Origin: an uncultured Eggerthella sp.
Lineage (GTDB): Bacteria > Actinomycetota > Coriobacteriia > Coriobacteriales > Eggerthellaceae
Direction: 5' to 3'
NCBI GenBank assembly: GCA_900553605.1
Contig: USDX01000006.1
Coordinates: 1 to 64,000, forward strand
Length of the DNA: 64,000 nucleotides
Shown here piece by piece: positions 43,025 through 51,180 of the stretch; position 1 is the first letter of the stretch, and the number at the start of each line of letters is the position of its first letter. Below the pieces are notes generated by a model. It searched no databases. It saw only the letters and a program-made list of their open reading frames with translations, and was not told the origin of the DNA. A program made the position numbers and the translations under genes.

Positions 43025-43398
43025 TGGCTGGTTTTGGAAGGATAAAAACCCTTTTTGCCCTGCATATGCTCTTAATGGTCTATTCGACAAGTGGAATTTT
43101 AAGCAAACTTGCTGCTGGCGTCGACTTCCTGAGCATTGAATTCTGCATTTATTACGGAGGCGTCCTTCTTCTTTTAGGGTTTTATGCTATCGGGTGGCAA
43201 CAAATCCTAAAAAGGCTTCCCCTGACAACTGCATTCTCAAATAAAGCGGTAACGATTGTCTGGGGAATTATTTGGGGTGCACTGTTTTTCTTTGAGCCGA
43301 TCACTTTGCCTAAAGCCGTCGGCGCTCTATTGATCATTGCCGGAGTGGTTTTGTTTTCTCATGCCGACGGCCAAGAATCGAGCGTTACCTATGAGTGA
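43024..43398 (+). CDS. SMR/EamA-like small transporter subunit A
   Basis: 124 residues, four transmembrane helices (LFALHMLLMVYSTSGILSKL; FCIYYGGVLLLLGFYAIGW; TIVWGIIWGALFFFEPITL; AVGALLIIAGVVLFSHA). Size and layout match ArnE/ArnF, the small flippase for undecaprenyl-phosphate aminoarabinose, and other SMR-type pairs. Starts GTG directly on the ATP-grasp stop. Together with the next gene it could flip a lipid-linked amino sugar across the membrane. Confidence 0.8.
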   Translation: MAGFGRIKTLFALHMLLMVYSTSGILSKLAAGVDFLSIEFCIYYGGVLLLLGFYAIGWQQILKRLPLTTAFSNKAVTIVWGIIWGALFFFEPITLPKAVGALLIIAGVVLFSHADGQESSVTYE

Positions 43399-43744
43399 GA
43401 CCATGATTCTGTATTCGGGGGTCTTACTTCTTGGAACGTTTATTAGTGCGGTGTCGCAAGTTATACTGAAGAAGGCAGCGCTGAAAACATATCCATCGAA
43501 GATTCGGGAGTATTTAAACTTTCCGGTAGTTTTTGCATATTCCTTGTTCTTGCTTACGACGTTCATGTGCATATTTGCGTATAGGGTTGTGCCTCTTTCT
43601 TTTGGTCCCGTGCTCGAATCGACGAGTTATTTATACGTTACGGTTTTTGGTGTTCTGTTTTTCAAAGAGAGAATCACCAAGAAAAAAGCTGCTGCACTTA
43701 CGATGATTCTTCTCGGAGTGGTTATTTATTCGGTTGGTATTTAG
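43391..43744 (+). CDS. SMR/EamA-like small transporter subunit B
   Basis: 117 residues from the ATG that overlaps the end of subunit A by eight bases (ATGAGTGA). Four helices: ILYSGVLLLGTFISAVSQVI, FAYSLFLLTTFMCIFAYRVV, YLYVTVFGVLFFKERITKKK and AALTMILLGVVIYSV. FLLTTFMCIFAY with PLSF and VLE...YLYV resembles the second half of DMT/ArnF-type proteins. The overlap argues for equal synthesis of a heterodimer. Confidence 0.8.
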   Translation: MSETMILYSGVLLLGTFISAVSQVILKKAALKTYPSKIREYLNFPVVFAYSLFLLTTFMCIFAYRVVPLSFGPVLESTSYLYVTVFGVLFFKERITKKKAAALTMILLGVVIYSVGI

Positions 43745-43761
43745 TGGGAGGCAGACTGTAA

Positions 43762-46700
43762 ATGCCGGTTTTTTCCATTGTTGTTCCTTCGTATGGGAAT
43801 GTTGAATATCTTTCTCAATGTTTAGACAGTCTTGTCGCTCAGACCTTCACGGATTGGGAGGCAATTGTTGTCGATGATTGCAGTCGCGATGGCTCTCTGG
43901 CGTTAGTGGGCTGCTATGCCGAAAAGGACGCAAGAATCATTCCTGTTGCAAAGAATTGCAATGAAGGTTTGCACTGTGCGAGAAAAACGGGCGTTGAAAA
44001 AGCCTCAGGTGATTACATCGTCTTTATCGACCCAGATGACTCTTTTGAGCAGGACGCTCTTCGTCTTTTGAAGGGCGTTTTGGATTCTGGGAATATGGAT
44101 ATTCTTCATTATGGGATCAATGTTAAAGCTTGCGGAGTTCCTGATGATATGAGGCTGTCCTTTGAGTTGTACGTAAATAACCCATGTCCTGATTTATACG
44201 ACTCAGAGATCTTAGGCTATGCCTTTGACGCAAAATTGGGGTATTTGCAGGATTGGCGAGTTACTCAACGGGTATATGCTGCCGATTTGGCAAAAAAGGC
44301 TTTTTCCCAAATGACGGATTGTAGGTTGGAGAGAGCCGAGGATAGTTATGAGTACCTTGTCTTGGCTTCGTTTGCCTCGTGTCAGATTACGAGAAATGAC
44401 ATTCGCGCTCTTAACTATAACTATGGGCGTGGAGTAACTGGCGCCTCGTCTCTTTCTGTTGCTGAATTTCTTCATGATGCACGTTGCTTTAAGGATTGCA
44501 TTGACGCAATTGACCAGTATGCCGCAAGTGCAGGAGATTCCTTATGCGGAATTGCCGATCTGGCTGCTGGGGCTGAATTGAAGTTGATGGATTTGCTATT
44601 TAACGATTGGGCGTTAAGGCTGATGCCTGGGGACAGGTTAAGGACCCTGAGCGAGCTTGTTAGTATTTTTAATGGCATCGATGTTTCCGTTCAGGTGATG
44701 CGTTGTGTTCGTGATGAGGCATATCGCCTACTTATGGTTGGCGAAAGCAGAAATGACATATCCGAGTTGAAGAAATTGTTCTGCTTCGCGGAATCGGTTT
44801 TTGTTCCCGCCAAACTCGGGCAAAGAGGCCCAGTGAGTGATGGTGTGAGTATATATGGCGAATATCGCGATGCTGCGCAAAGCCATCTGAATGATCTTGA
44901 GGGGATGTCGCTCAGATCGAAATGGTCTGCTCAGCCAATCAAAATCTTTGCTTCCGCCCATAAGCCAGTAGACCTTTTTGACTGCGATGCTATTCAGCCA
45001 GTTCAGGTCGGGTGCGCATTGGGCAACGATCGTTTTCCCTGGGCTTGGCATGACGATGACGGCGATAACATATCTGACCAGAACCCTATGTATTGCGAGC
45101 TAACCGCTCAATATTGGGCCTGGAAAAATATTGACGCTGATTACTATGGTTTTTGTCACTACCGGCGGTACTTTAATTTCTCGCCAAATCGCTACGGGGA
45201 GAACTCCTGGGGTGAAATCATGGAACCCTTCATCGATGCTTCATCCCGGGCTAAGTATGGACTGGACGACGAGACCATCAAGAGAGCTATTGATGGCTAT
45301 GACGTCGTCACGACAGAAGTAAAGGATCTTCGCGACTTTCCTGGCGATGCCAACACCCCACTAATGCAGTATGAAGCTGCTGCAAAATTGAATATTGACG
45401 ACCTGTATCACGTATTTGCGATCCTTGAAGATATGCATCCGGACTATGCGGAGGACATTAATGCCTTCGCAAACGGCAGTCAGTCGTGTTTCTGCAACAT
45501 GTTCCTTATGAAGAAGGAGCTGTTCTTTGGTTATTGCGAGTGGCTATTCCCTATTCTTGAGCGTTTTGTTGAAGAGTGGGATTCTTCTTTGTGCAGCAAA
45601 GAAGGGCTTCGCACCCCAGGTCATTTAGCAGAACGCCTTTTGAACATTTACCTCATGCATGGAGAACGCGTTGGTGCAGGCTGGAAGCGCAAGCAGGTTC
45701 AGTGCGTCCATGTCGAGTATCCCGATAAGCGTTACTACGATTTGCCCCCTGTTCCTGGCTATGCTGAATGCGATAAGCCGATTGTTCCTGTAGTATTTGC
45801 AGCCGATAATAATTATGTTCCTATGGTCACCACGACCATAGCTTCGATGCTTGCTAACGCTTCTAAAGATTATTTCTATGACGTTGTGGTTATCGAAGAC
45901 GGTATAACCGGAAGCAACAAAGAGCAGATGGTTCAGTTTGTTGCCCAATATGGCAACGCGTCTATTAGATTCTTTGGTGCTGGATCGATGATCGCTGATT
46001 ATGAGCTCACGACCAGCAATGAGCACATCAGCAAAGAAACCTACTACCGTTTCTTGATTCAGGACATTCTTCCATATTACGGAAAGGTTGTTTACTTAGA
46101 TTCTGACCTTGTTGTTGAAGGGGATGTTTCTGAGTTATTTGAACTGGATCTCGAAGATCACCTTCTTGCGGCAGCACATGATGTTGACTACCTGGGCAAC
46201 TTGAATATGCATGATGGTGAGAGGATGAAGTACACAAAAGAAATTCTCGGCATGAATAGGCCATTCGATTACTTCCAAGCTGGTGTTTTGGTGCTGAACG
46301 TCGCTGAAATGAGGAAGCTTCATTCGGTAAAAGAGTGGCTTGAAATAGCCTCGAACCCTGATTATATCTACAACGATCAGGACATTCTTAATGCGCATTG
46401 CCAGGGAAGGGTTAAATACTTGGGCTATGAGTGGAATGTAATGCACGATTGCGGGGGACGCGTGGGCAATGTGTTCTCGTTTGCGCCAGCTTCTGCGTTT
46501 GACTCCTATAACGCATCACGTTCCAATCCGAAGATCATCCACTATGCAGGCTTCGAAAAACCTTGGATTATGCCTGAGTGCGATTTTGCTGAGCATTATT
46601 GGAAGTATGCGCGATCCACACCTTTTTATGAAAAATTGATCGCATTGATCTCGAAGCATAAGGCTACCGAGTTGCATTTGCTTCTTGAAGAAGAAGCGCG

Positions 46701-46824
46701 TCCTCCAAAGGTGGTTGGCGAAAACAGCCGTATCCGTAAAGTCGTCGATCCTATTATGCCTTTAGGATCACGACGCAGGGAGGTAGCAAAGGCTGTTGGC
46801 AGAAAGCTGCGTGGCCGCTCATAA
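43762..46824 (+). CDS. Three-domain glycosyltransferase: GT2 - DUF4422 - GT8
   Basis: 1020 residues. Residues about 1-330 are a family 2 domain (FSIVVPSYGNVEYLSQCLDS, VVDDCSRDGSLAL, FIDPDDSFEQ). About 389-640 are a DUF4422 domain (IKIFASAHKPVDLF, then YWAWKNIDADYYGFCHYRRY), a putative galactopyranosyl/galactofuranosyl-type transferase. About 670-975 are family 8 (VVFAADNNYVPMVTTTIASM, VVYLDSDLVVEGDVSELFEL, KIIHYAGFEKPW), retaining, with DxD as DSD. Three active sites on one chain suggest a repeat-unit assembly enzyme. A Lys/Arg-rich tail may touch the membrane. TGGGAGGC precedes the ATG. Confidence 0.9.
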   Translation: MPVFSIVVPSYGNVEYLSQCLDSLVAQTFTDWEAIVVDDCSRDGSLALVGCYAEKDARIIPVAKNCNEGLHCARKTGVEKASGDYIVFIDPDDSFEQDALRLLKGVLDSGNMDILHYGINVKACGVPDDMRLSFELYVNNPCPDLYDSEILGYAFDAKLGYLQDWRVTQRVYAADLAKKAFSQMTDCRLERAEDSYEYLVLASFASCQITRNDIRALNYNYGRGVTGASSLSVAEFLHDARCFKDCIDAIDQYAASAGDSLCGIADLAAGAELKLMDLLFNDWALRLMPGDRLRTLSELVSIFNGIDVSVQVMRCVRDEAYRLLMVGESRNDISELKKLFCFAESVFVPAKLGQRGPVSDGVSIYGEYRDAAQSHLNDLEGMSLRSKWSAQPIKIFASAHKPVDLFDCDAIQPVQVGCALGNDRFPWAWHDDDGDNISDQNPMYCELTAQYWAWKNIDADYYGFCHYRRYFNFSPNRYGENSWGEIMEPFIDASSRAKYGLDDETIKRAIDGYDVVTTEVKDLRDFPGDANTPLMQYEAAAKLNIDDLYHVFAILEDMHPDYAEDINAFANGSQSCFCNMFLMKKELFFGYCEWLFPILERFVEEWDSSLCSKEGLRTPGHLAERLLNIYLMHGERVGAGWKRKQVQCVHVEYPDKRYYDLPPVPGYAECDKPIVPVVFAADNNYVPMVTTTIASMLANASKDYFYDVVVIEDGITGSNKEQMVQFVAQYGNASIRFFGAGSMIADYELTTSNEHISKETYYRFLIQDILPYYGKVVYLDSDLVVEGDVSELFELDLEDHLLAAAHDVDYLGNLNMHDGERMKYTKEILGMNRPFDYFQAGVLVLNVAEMRKLHSVKEWLEIASNPDYIYNDQDILNAHCQGRVKYLGYEWNVMHDCGGRVGNVFSFAPASAFDSYNASRSNPKIIHYAGFEKPWIMPECDFAEHYWKYARSTPFYEKLIALISKHKATELHLLLEEEARPPKVVGENSRIRKVVDPIMPLGSRRREVAKAVGRKLRGRS

Positions 46825-46837
46825 TGGACTATCGGTG

Positions 46838-46862
46838 GGGAGTCAGCGTTTTGCTGGCTCCC
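46838..46862 (+). terminator. Stem-loop between the long glycosyltransferase and wzm
   Basis: GGGAGTCAGC, loop GTTTT, GCTGGCTCCC (one G-T pair), then TGCTGTATTATTT. It could be a partial terminator or a segmental stability element within the operon. Confidence 0.5.
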
Positions 46863-46904
46863 TGCTGTATTATTTGTGGGTATGGCTTTTATTCGAGGAG
46901 TCTA

Positions 46905-47690
46905 ATGAGCAACGATCAAGACATGGTCACGGGAATGAAGCATTCCCTTTTCGTTTTGAAGTCTTTGGTATCGAAGGACTTTAAGCTTAAATATCGCCGA
47001 AGCATCCTAGGCGTACTGTGGAGCGTTCTTAATCCGCTTCTTATGATGATCGTCCTTTCGGCGGTATTCTCGTTCATGTTCCGTTTTCAGATCGAGAATT
47101 ACCCGCTGTACCTTATCCTGGGTCAAGTTCTGTTCTCATTGATGACGGATGCAACCACCTCTGCAATGACTTCCATTATCGATGCATCACCGTTGCTGAA
47201 GAAGGTACGCGTCGAGAAAATGGTATTCCCGTTGGAAAAGGTGGTATTCGGTTTGGTGAATTTCGCTATTTCCCTCATTGCCGTTCTGGCGGTAATGGTG
47301 TTTTTCCAGGTCATTCCCACTTGGCGTGTGCTGCTAATTCCAGTGATGCTTATATTCGTTTCTCTATTCTGTGTGGGGCTTGGCCTCCTGCTGTCTTCCC
47401 TGGCGGTTTTTTTCCGCGACGTTATCCATCTTTGGGGAGTTGTTACTACGGCGTGGATGTATGCAACGCCTATTTTTTACCCCCTCGAGCTACTGCCGGA
47501 CACTCTGCAGAATCTCATGGTGTGGAACCCGATGTATCAGTACATCACCTACTTCCGAGACATCATGATGAATGGCGTCACGCCTAGCTTGGAAACGCAT
47601 CTTATCTGTTTTGGAATGGCTGCTATAACGTTCCTAGTGGGCCTTATTGCGTTCCGCAAAACCGAACATAAATTCATTCTCTACGTTTAG
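46905..47690 (+). CDS. wzm: Wzm-type ABC-2 exporter permease
   Basis: 261 residues from the ATG after GAGGAG; the frame opens at 46824 but that part overlaps the stem-loop and is not family-like. Six helices, the ABC-2 pattern: KYRRSILGVLWSVLNPLLMM near the N-terminus, FFRDVIHLWGVVTTAWMYAT and PIFYPLELLP, then NPMYQYITYFRD. It forms the membrane channel that moves undecaprenyl-linked O-antigen-, teichoic acid- or rhamnan-like polymers outward. The ATPase partner follows directly. Confidence 0.93.
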   Translation: MSNDQDMVTGMKHSLFVLKSLVSKDFKLKYRRSILGVLWSVLNPLLMMIVLSAVFSFMFRFQIENYPLYLILGQVLFSLMTDATTSAMTSIIDASPLLKKVRVEKMVFPLEKVVFGLVNFAISLIAVLAVMVFFQVIPTWRVLLIPVMLIFVSLFCVGLGLLLSSLAVFFRDVIHLWGVVTTAWMYATPIFYPLELLPDTLQNLMVWNPMYQYITYFRDIMMNGVTPSLETHLICFGMAAITFLVGLIAFRKTEHKFILYV

Positions 47691-47711
47691 TCTCCCTATA
47701 TAGGAATTGAT

Positions 47712-48467
47712 ATGACGGATTCTTCTATCGACACTACGGAACCCATGATCGTCGTCGACCATGTGGACATGGTTTTCAACATCGCAAACCAGCAGCTCAA
47801 TAGTTTGAAGGAATATCTTATTGCGCTTGTGCGCAGACAGCTATTTTTCCGTGAGTTCAAAGCTCTTGAAGATATCAATATTACGATTAATCGCGGCGAT
47901 GTTTACGGAATTGTGGGAACCAACGGTTCAGGCAAATCTACACTGTTGAAGATTATTGCTGGTGTGCTGGAACCTACCCACGGCAAGTGCTCCATCAATG
48001 GCACCATTGCGCCACTTATCGAACTCGGTGCTGGTTTTGATCATGAGCTTACCGCACGTGAAAATGTGTACTTAAACGGTGCGCTCCTTGGTTATAGCAA
48101 GAAGTTTATCGATGAACAGTTTGACGCTATTGTTGACTTTGCTGAAGTGGGCGATTTCATTGACATGCCGTTGAAGAATTACTCTTCCGGCATGGTTGCG
48201 CGTATCGCATTTGCTATCGCTACCGCCACCACGCCCGATATCTTGGTTGTTGATGAAGCTCTTTCGGTCGGCGATTTCCGTTTCCAGGAAAAGTGCGAGG
48301 CTCGCATTAATGATCTGGTTGAAAACCACGGTACCACCTTGCTGTTTGTGTCCCATGATATCAACCAGGTAGAGCGCGTGTGCAAGAAGGCCGTTTGGAT
48401 CGAAAAGGGCCATATGCGTATGGACGGCCCAGTGGAAGAAGTCTGCGAGGCCTATAAGGCTATGTAG
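47712..48467 (+). CDS. wzt: Wzt/TagH-type ABC transporter ATPase
   Basis: 251 residues. Walker A GIVGTNGSGKSTLLK (near 68-82), Q-loop region IAPLIELGAGFDHELTAREN typical of polysaccharide exporters, signature KNYSSGMVARIAFA, Walker B DILVVDEALSVGD and switch LLFVSHD. It ends after the ATPase domain, with no carbohydrate-binding C-terminal extension, so export is probably not gated by a terminal sugar cap. It powers the adjacent permease. Confidence 0.93.
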   Translation: MTDSSIDTTEPMIVVDHVDMVFNIANQQLNSLKEYLIALVRRQLFFREFKALEDINITINRGDVYGIVGTNGSGKSTLLKIIAGVLEPTHGKCSINGTIAPLIELGAGFDHELTARENVYLNGALLGYSKKFIDEQFDAIVDFAEVGDFIDMPLKNYSSGMVARIAFAIATATTPDILVVDEALSVGDFRFQEKCEARINDLVENHGTTLLFVSHDINQVERVCKKAVWIEKGHMRMDGPVEEVCEAYKAM

Positions 48468-48590
48468 CCTTATGACTTTGGGTGCTTGCTGATTCCCTTT
48501 TCCAGCTGTTCGAAAGAGTCGGAAAAGAGAAGATCAATCCACAACAACGTTGATCTGGTGCCAGCCCTATAGGTGGCATCTGAAAAAACC

Positions 48591-48618
48591 AAAAGGGTCC
48601 GATGTATCGGACCCTTTT
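48591..48618. terminator. Bidirectional intrinsic terminator
   Basis: AAAAGGGTCCGAT, loop GT, ATCGGACCCTTTT: a perfect 13-bp stem with A- and T-runs, between the wzt gene and the convergent glycosyltransferase. Confidence 0.93.
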
Positions 48619-48622
48619 CTCG

Positions 48623-49711
48623 TTAATTCATCCCCAGCACTTTCCCCACAACGGCTTTTACTCCGTATTTCTCCAGGAACCAGCCTGCTCGAAGGCGTAT
48701 TGCTTGGGCATTGCTTATGGGTTCTCCGCTTAGGGCAACTTCCAGCAACTTGCGATCGTGCTTCTTCAGCTGCAATGCGCTGGTGCTTCCGTTGCCCCAG
48801 AACTCACGAAAAATACGGGCGTATTCGGGCAACAGCTCATTGCGCACATCTTCTGGCAAGCAAAACAGTCCGTACAGCACGAATTCAATGGACCAGCTTA
48901 CAATCTCGGAACTGTATTTCTCTAACCCAAAGCGTTTCTTCCATGCGCTGAAAATGCGTTTGGTCATGGGCAGGTGCTTGCGGCTTTTTACTTCCAGGTC
49001 GTCGTTAGTCTTCGAGGTGAGTGAGCCTTCGCGTTCGATGCGATACTCGTACAGCTTGTCGCTTATCAACGCAGTTTTCCTTGAATTGGGGTAGATGTCG
49101 AAGAAAAACACCTGGTCTTCGCCGAAGGGCAGCGCCTCTTCGAAGCGAATGCCGCATTCGTCTAGGAATGCTTTGCGGCAAGCGGTGCGAATGTAGGGGG
49201 TGCTCTGCTCTTCGAACATTAGGGCAGGCTGGAAGCCGTCATACACCATATCTCTTGGGCTAAGCTTCAGCGTAATCCAGGGGGTTGCGGCTTCTGCGGG
49301 GTTACAATAACCGCCAAAGGTCACCACGTCGGCATCGGTTTCGGCGAATGCTTCGGCAATGCGTTGGCAGGCATTGGGCGTGAAGCGGTCGTCCGCATCA
49401 AGGAAACCAATGTAGGTTCCGCATGCCGCATTAATTCCCGCGTTGCGCGCAGAGGAAAGGCCGCCGTTTGGCTTGTCCACGATAACGATGCGCGCATCTT
49501 CCTTCTGACGTTTTGCCAGGATTTCGCGTGAGCCGTCGGGGCTGCCGTCGTTTACGCAAACTATTTCGATATCGTCGAAGGTCTGTGCCTGCAGCGAATC
49601 AAGGCAGGCATTCAGATAGTATTCCACGTTATATACGGGCACGATTATGGAAAGAACGGGGTGCTCGGGGGCGCCTTCAGCGCGGATGACCATTGGTTCT
49701 TCGACCGCCAT
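48623..49711 (-). CDS. Family 2 glycosyltransferase
   Basis: 362 residues. GT-A domain with LSIIVPVYNVEYYLNACLDS, CVNDGSPDGS, GGLSSARNAGINAA and the DxD motif GFLDADDRF. A helical C-terminal third (SAWKKRFGLEKYSSEIVSWS) has no known role. It is a likely cytoplasmic glycan-building enzyme; sugar unknown. It lies two bases after the stop of the next upstream minus-strand gene, so both are co-transcribed. A bidirectional terminator closes the unit. Confidence 0.9.
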   Translation of the reverse strand: MAVEEPMVIRAEGAPEHPVLSIIVPVYNVEYYLNACLDSLQAQTFDDIEIVCVNDGSPDGSREILAKRQKEDARIVIVDKPNGGLSSARNAGINAACGTYIGFLDADDRFTPNACQRIAEAFAETDADVVTFGGYCNPAEAATPWITLKLSPRDMVYDGFQPALMFEEQSTPYIRTACRKAFLDECGIRFEEALPFGEDQVFFFDIYPNSRKTALISDKLYEYRIEREGSLTSKTNDDLEVKSRKHLPMTKRIFSAWKKRFGLEKYSSEIVSWSIEFVLYGLFCLPEDVRNELLPEYARIFREFWGNGSTSALQLKKHDRKLLEVALSGEPISNAQAIRLRAGWFLEKYGVKAVVGKVLGMN

Positions 49712-49713
49712 TG

Positions 49714-50775
49714 CTATTTCGCCACCTTGTTCTTTAACAGCTTCGCAATAAGCGGCAGGCCGCCAAAGCGGTAGTAGTGCTTGAAGGTGTTCAGCTTGCC
49801 GGGCGCTGCGTATTCAGTGCGGCACTTTGCAAATGTTTCGGGATCTTTGATGAGCGCGCGAAGGTCGGCTTCGGCCCAAGGCTCAAACAGCGCCAGGTCA
49901 ACGCGACCAGCGTCCAAGTCGGCCTTCAGGTCCTGCGCGGCGTGCTTTAGGAATTCAGCGCGCAGTTCAGCGGAAAGGCGATCGTAGTTCCATAGGTAGC
50001 TGTTGAATTTCATGCGCTCCAGCACGCCTTGTAGATGTTGCTTCTTTGCCGGGCGCTCATCAAGCCATCGTTGCATTTCGGCGTACTCGTCGCATACGCA
50101 ATACACCTTGCCGGGGGAGTTTACCGATGAAGCTTCGTTATCCTGACGATATTTCAAAATCTGTGTAGAGCTGAACGCAGCGCACTCTGCCGCTGCCCAT
50201 ACCTTAAAGGCAAAGCCAGCATCCTGGTACGATGCTCCCGGCGTTTCCAGGAAGCGAACGTCGTTTTCCTGCAGGAAGGCGCGGTTGTACATGCCCGACC
50301 AAATAGAGGGCTTTGCATAGAAAGGCTCGAATGCTTCCTGGGGGTTAACCAGCTTGCCACAGAGCCCTTCGCTTATAACATGGCAGGGCTCCAGCTTTTC
50401 GTTCTTGCTCCAGTAGAACCAGAAGTCGGCCTTTACCGCTTGCGCGCTGTGCACGCTTGCCAGGTTATGCAGCACTTCCAGTGCGTCGGGCGTGAAGGCG
50501 TCGTCGGATTCCAAGATGGCTACGTATTCGCCCGTTGCAGCATCAAGCCCTTGGTTCATGGATGCCCCATAGCCGGAATTTGCCTTGTCAATTACGCGAA
50601 AGCGGCTGTCCGCATCAAGGTATTCCTGCACGATGGCACGGGAGCTGTCGGTGCTGCCGTCGTTAATGCAGATTGCCTCAAAATCGGTGAAGCTTTGGGC
50701 CAGCACGGAATCCAGACATTCACGCAGATATTTCTCCACGTTGTAAATGGGTATAAGCAAGCTAATTGCGGGCAC
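49714..50775 (-). CDS. Family 2 glycosyltransferase, paralogue of the 17.7-kb gene
   Basis: 353 residues from the GTG at 50775, which AAAGGA precedes by six bases; an ATG at 50823 is in frame but has no site. ISLLIPIYNVEKYLRECLDS, CINDGSTDSSRAI, NSGYGASMNQGLD and AILESDDAF form the GT-A core. SYQDAGFAFKVW and YRQDNEASSVNS match the paralogue at 17683-18888 through the C-terminal half. The shared SGYGASMN and DNEASSVN blocks define one enzyme subgroup. It is the first gene of the two-gene minus-strand unit. Confidence 0.88.
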   Translation of the reverse strand: MPAISLLIPIYNVEKYLRECLDSVLAQSFTDFEAICINDGSTDSSRAIVQEYLDADSRFRVIDKANSGYGASMNQGLDAATGEYVAILESDDAFTPDALEVLHNLASVHSAQAVKADFWFYWSKNEKLEPCHVISEGLCGKLVNPQEAFEPFYAKPSIWSGMYNRAFLQENDVRFLETPGASYQDAGFAFKVWAAAECAAFSSTQILKYRQDNEASSVNSPGKVYCVCDEYAEMQRWLDERPAKKQHLQGVLERMKFNSYLWNYDRLSAELRAEFLKHAAQDLKADLDAGRVDLALFEPWAEADLRALIKDPETFAKCRTEYAAPGKLNTFKHYYRFGGLPLIAKLLKNKVAK

Positions 50776-51028
50776 GGCGGATCCTTTCGCTATTGCTGCG
50801 CAGCGTGCGTTTTTGTTCAACATTTCTATGATAAAGGTTATGGATCGGGTTGCCTGTTCCGTCGGTGCGTCTTTGGCAAAAAGAGATAAAACCGGGCTGG
50901 GTTGATGGGCTTATGTGCCGTGGTGTGCTAGGCGAACATCGTCTTCTCCGTTGCGCGTAGGTGCTTTGTCGGTAACAGGATTCTGAAACTCGAGGTGAAC
51001 AGCCTTGAAGGGGAGTAGACTTTCTGTG

Positions 51029-51162
51029 GTGGGAAAATAGGGACAGGTACCAGATTCCCACTTTTCGAGCTGGCATCTGCCTGCAATGAAGCTTGCATAT
51101 GAGGGCACGGTATCAACCGCCATGCTGTAAGTGGGAATCTGGTACCTGTCCCTATTTTCCCA
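51029..51162. repeat. Paired inverted-repeat element, second interior type (copy A)
   Basis: GTGGGAAAATAGGGACAGGT (51029 on) and its inverse ACCTGTCCCTATTTTCCCA (ending 51162) bracket about 65 bases. The interior contains TGCAATGAAGCTTGCATATG and ends CCGCCATGCTGTA, matching interiors at 54.4 and 55.5 kb. It fills most of the gap between two divergent transferase units. Confidence 0.85.
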
Positions 51163-51180
51163 AAGCATCGGGAGGTTGTT

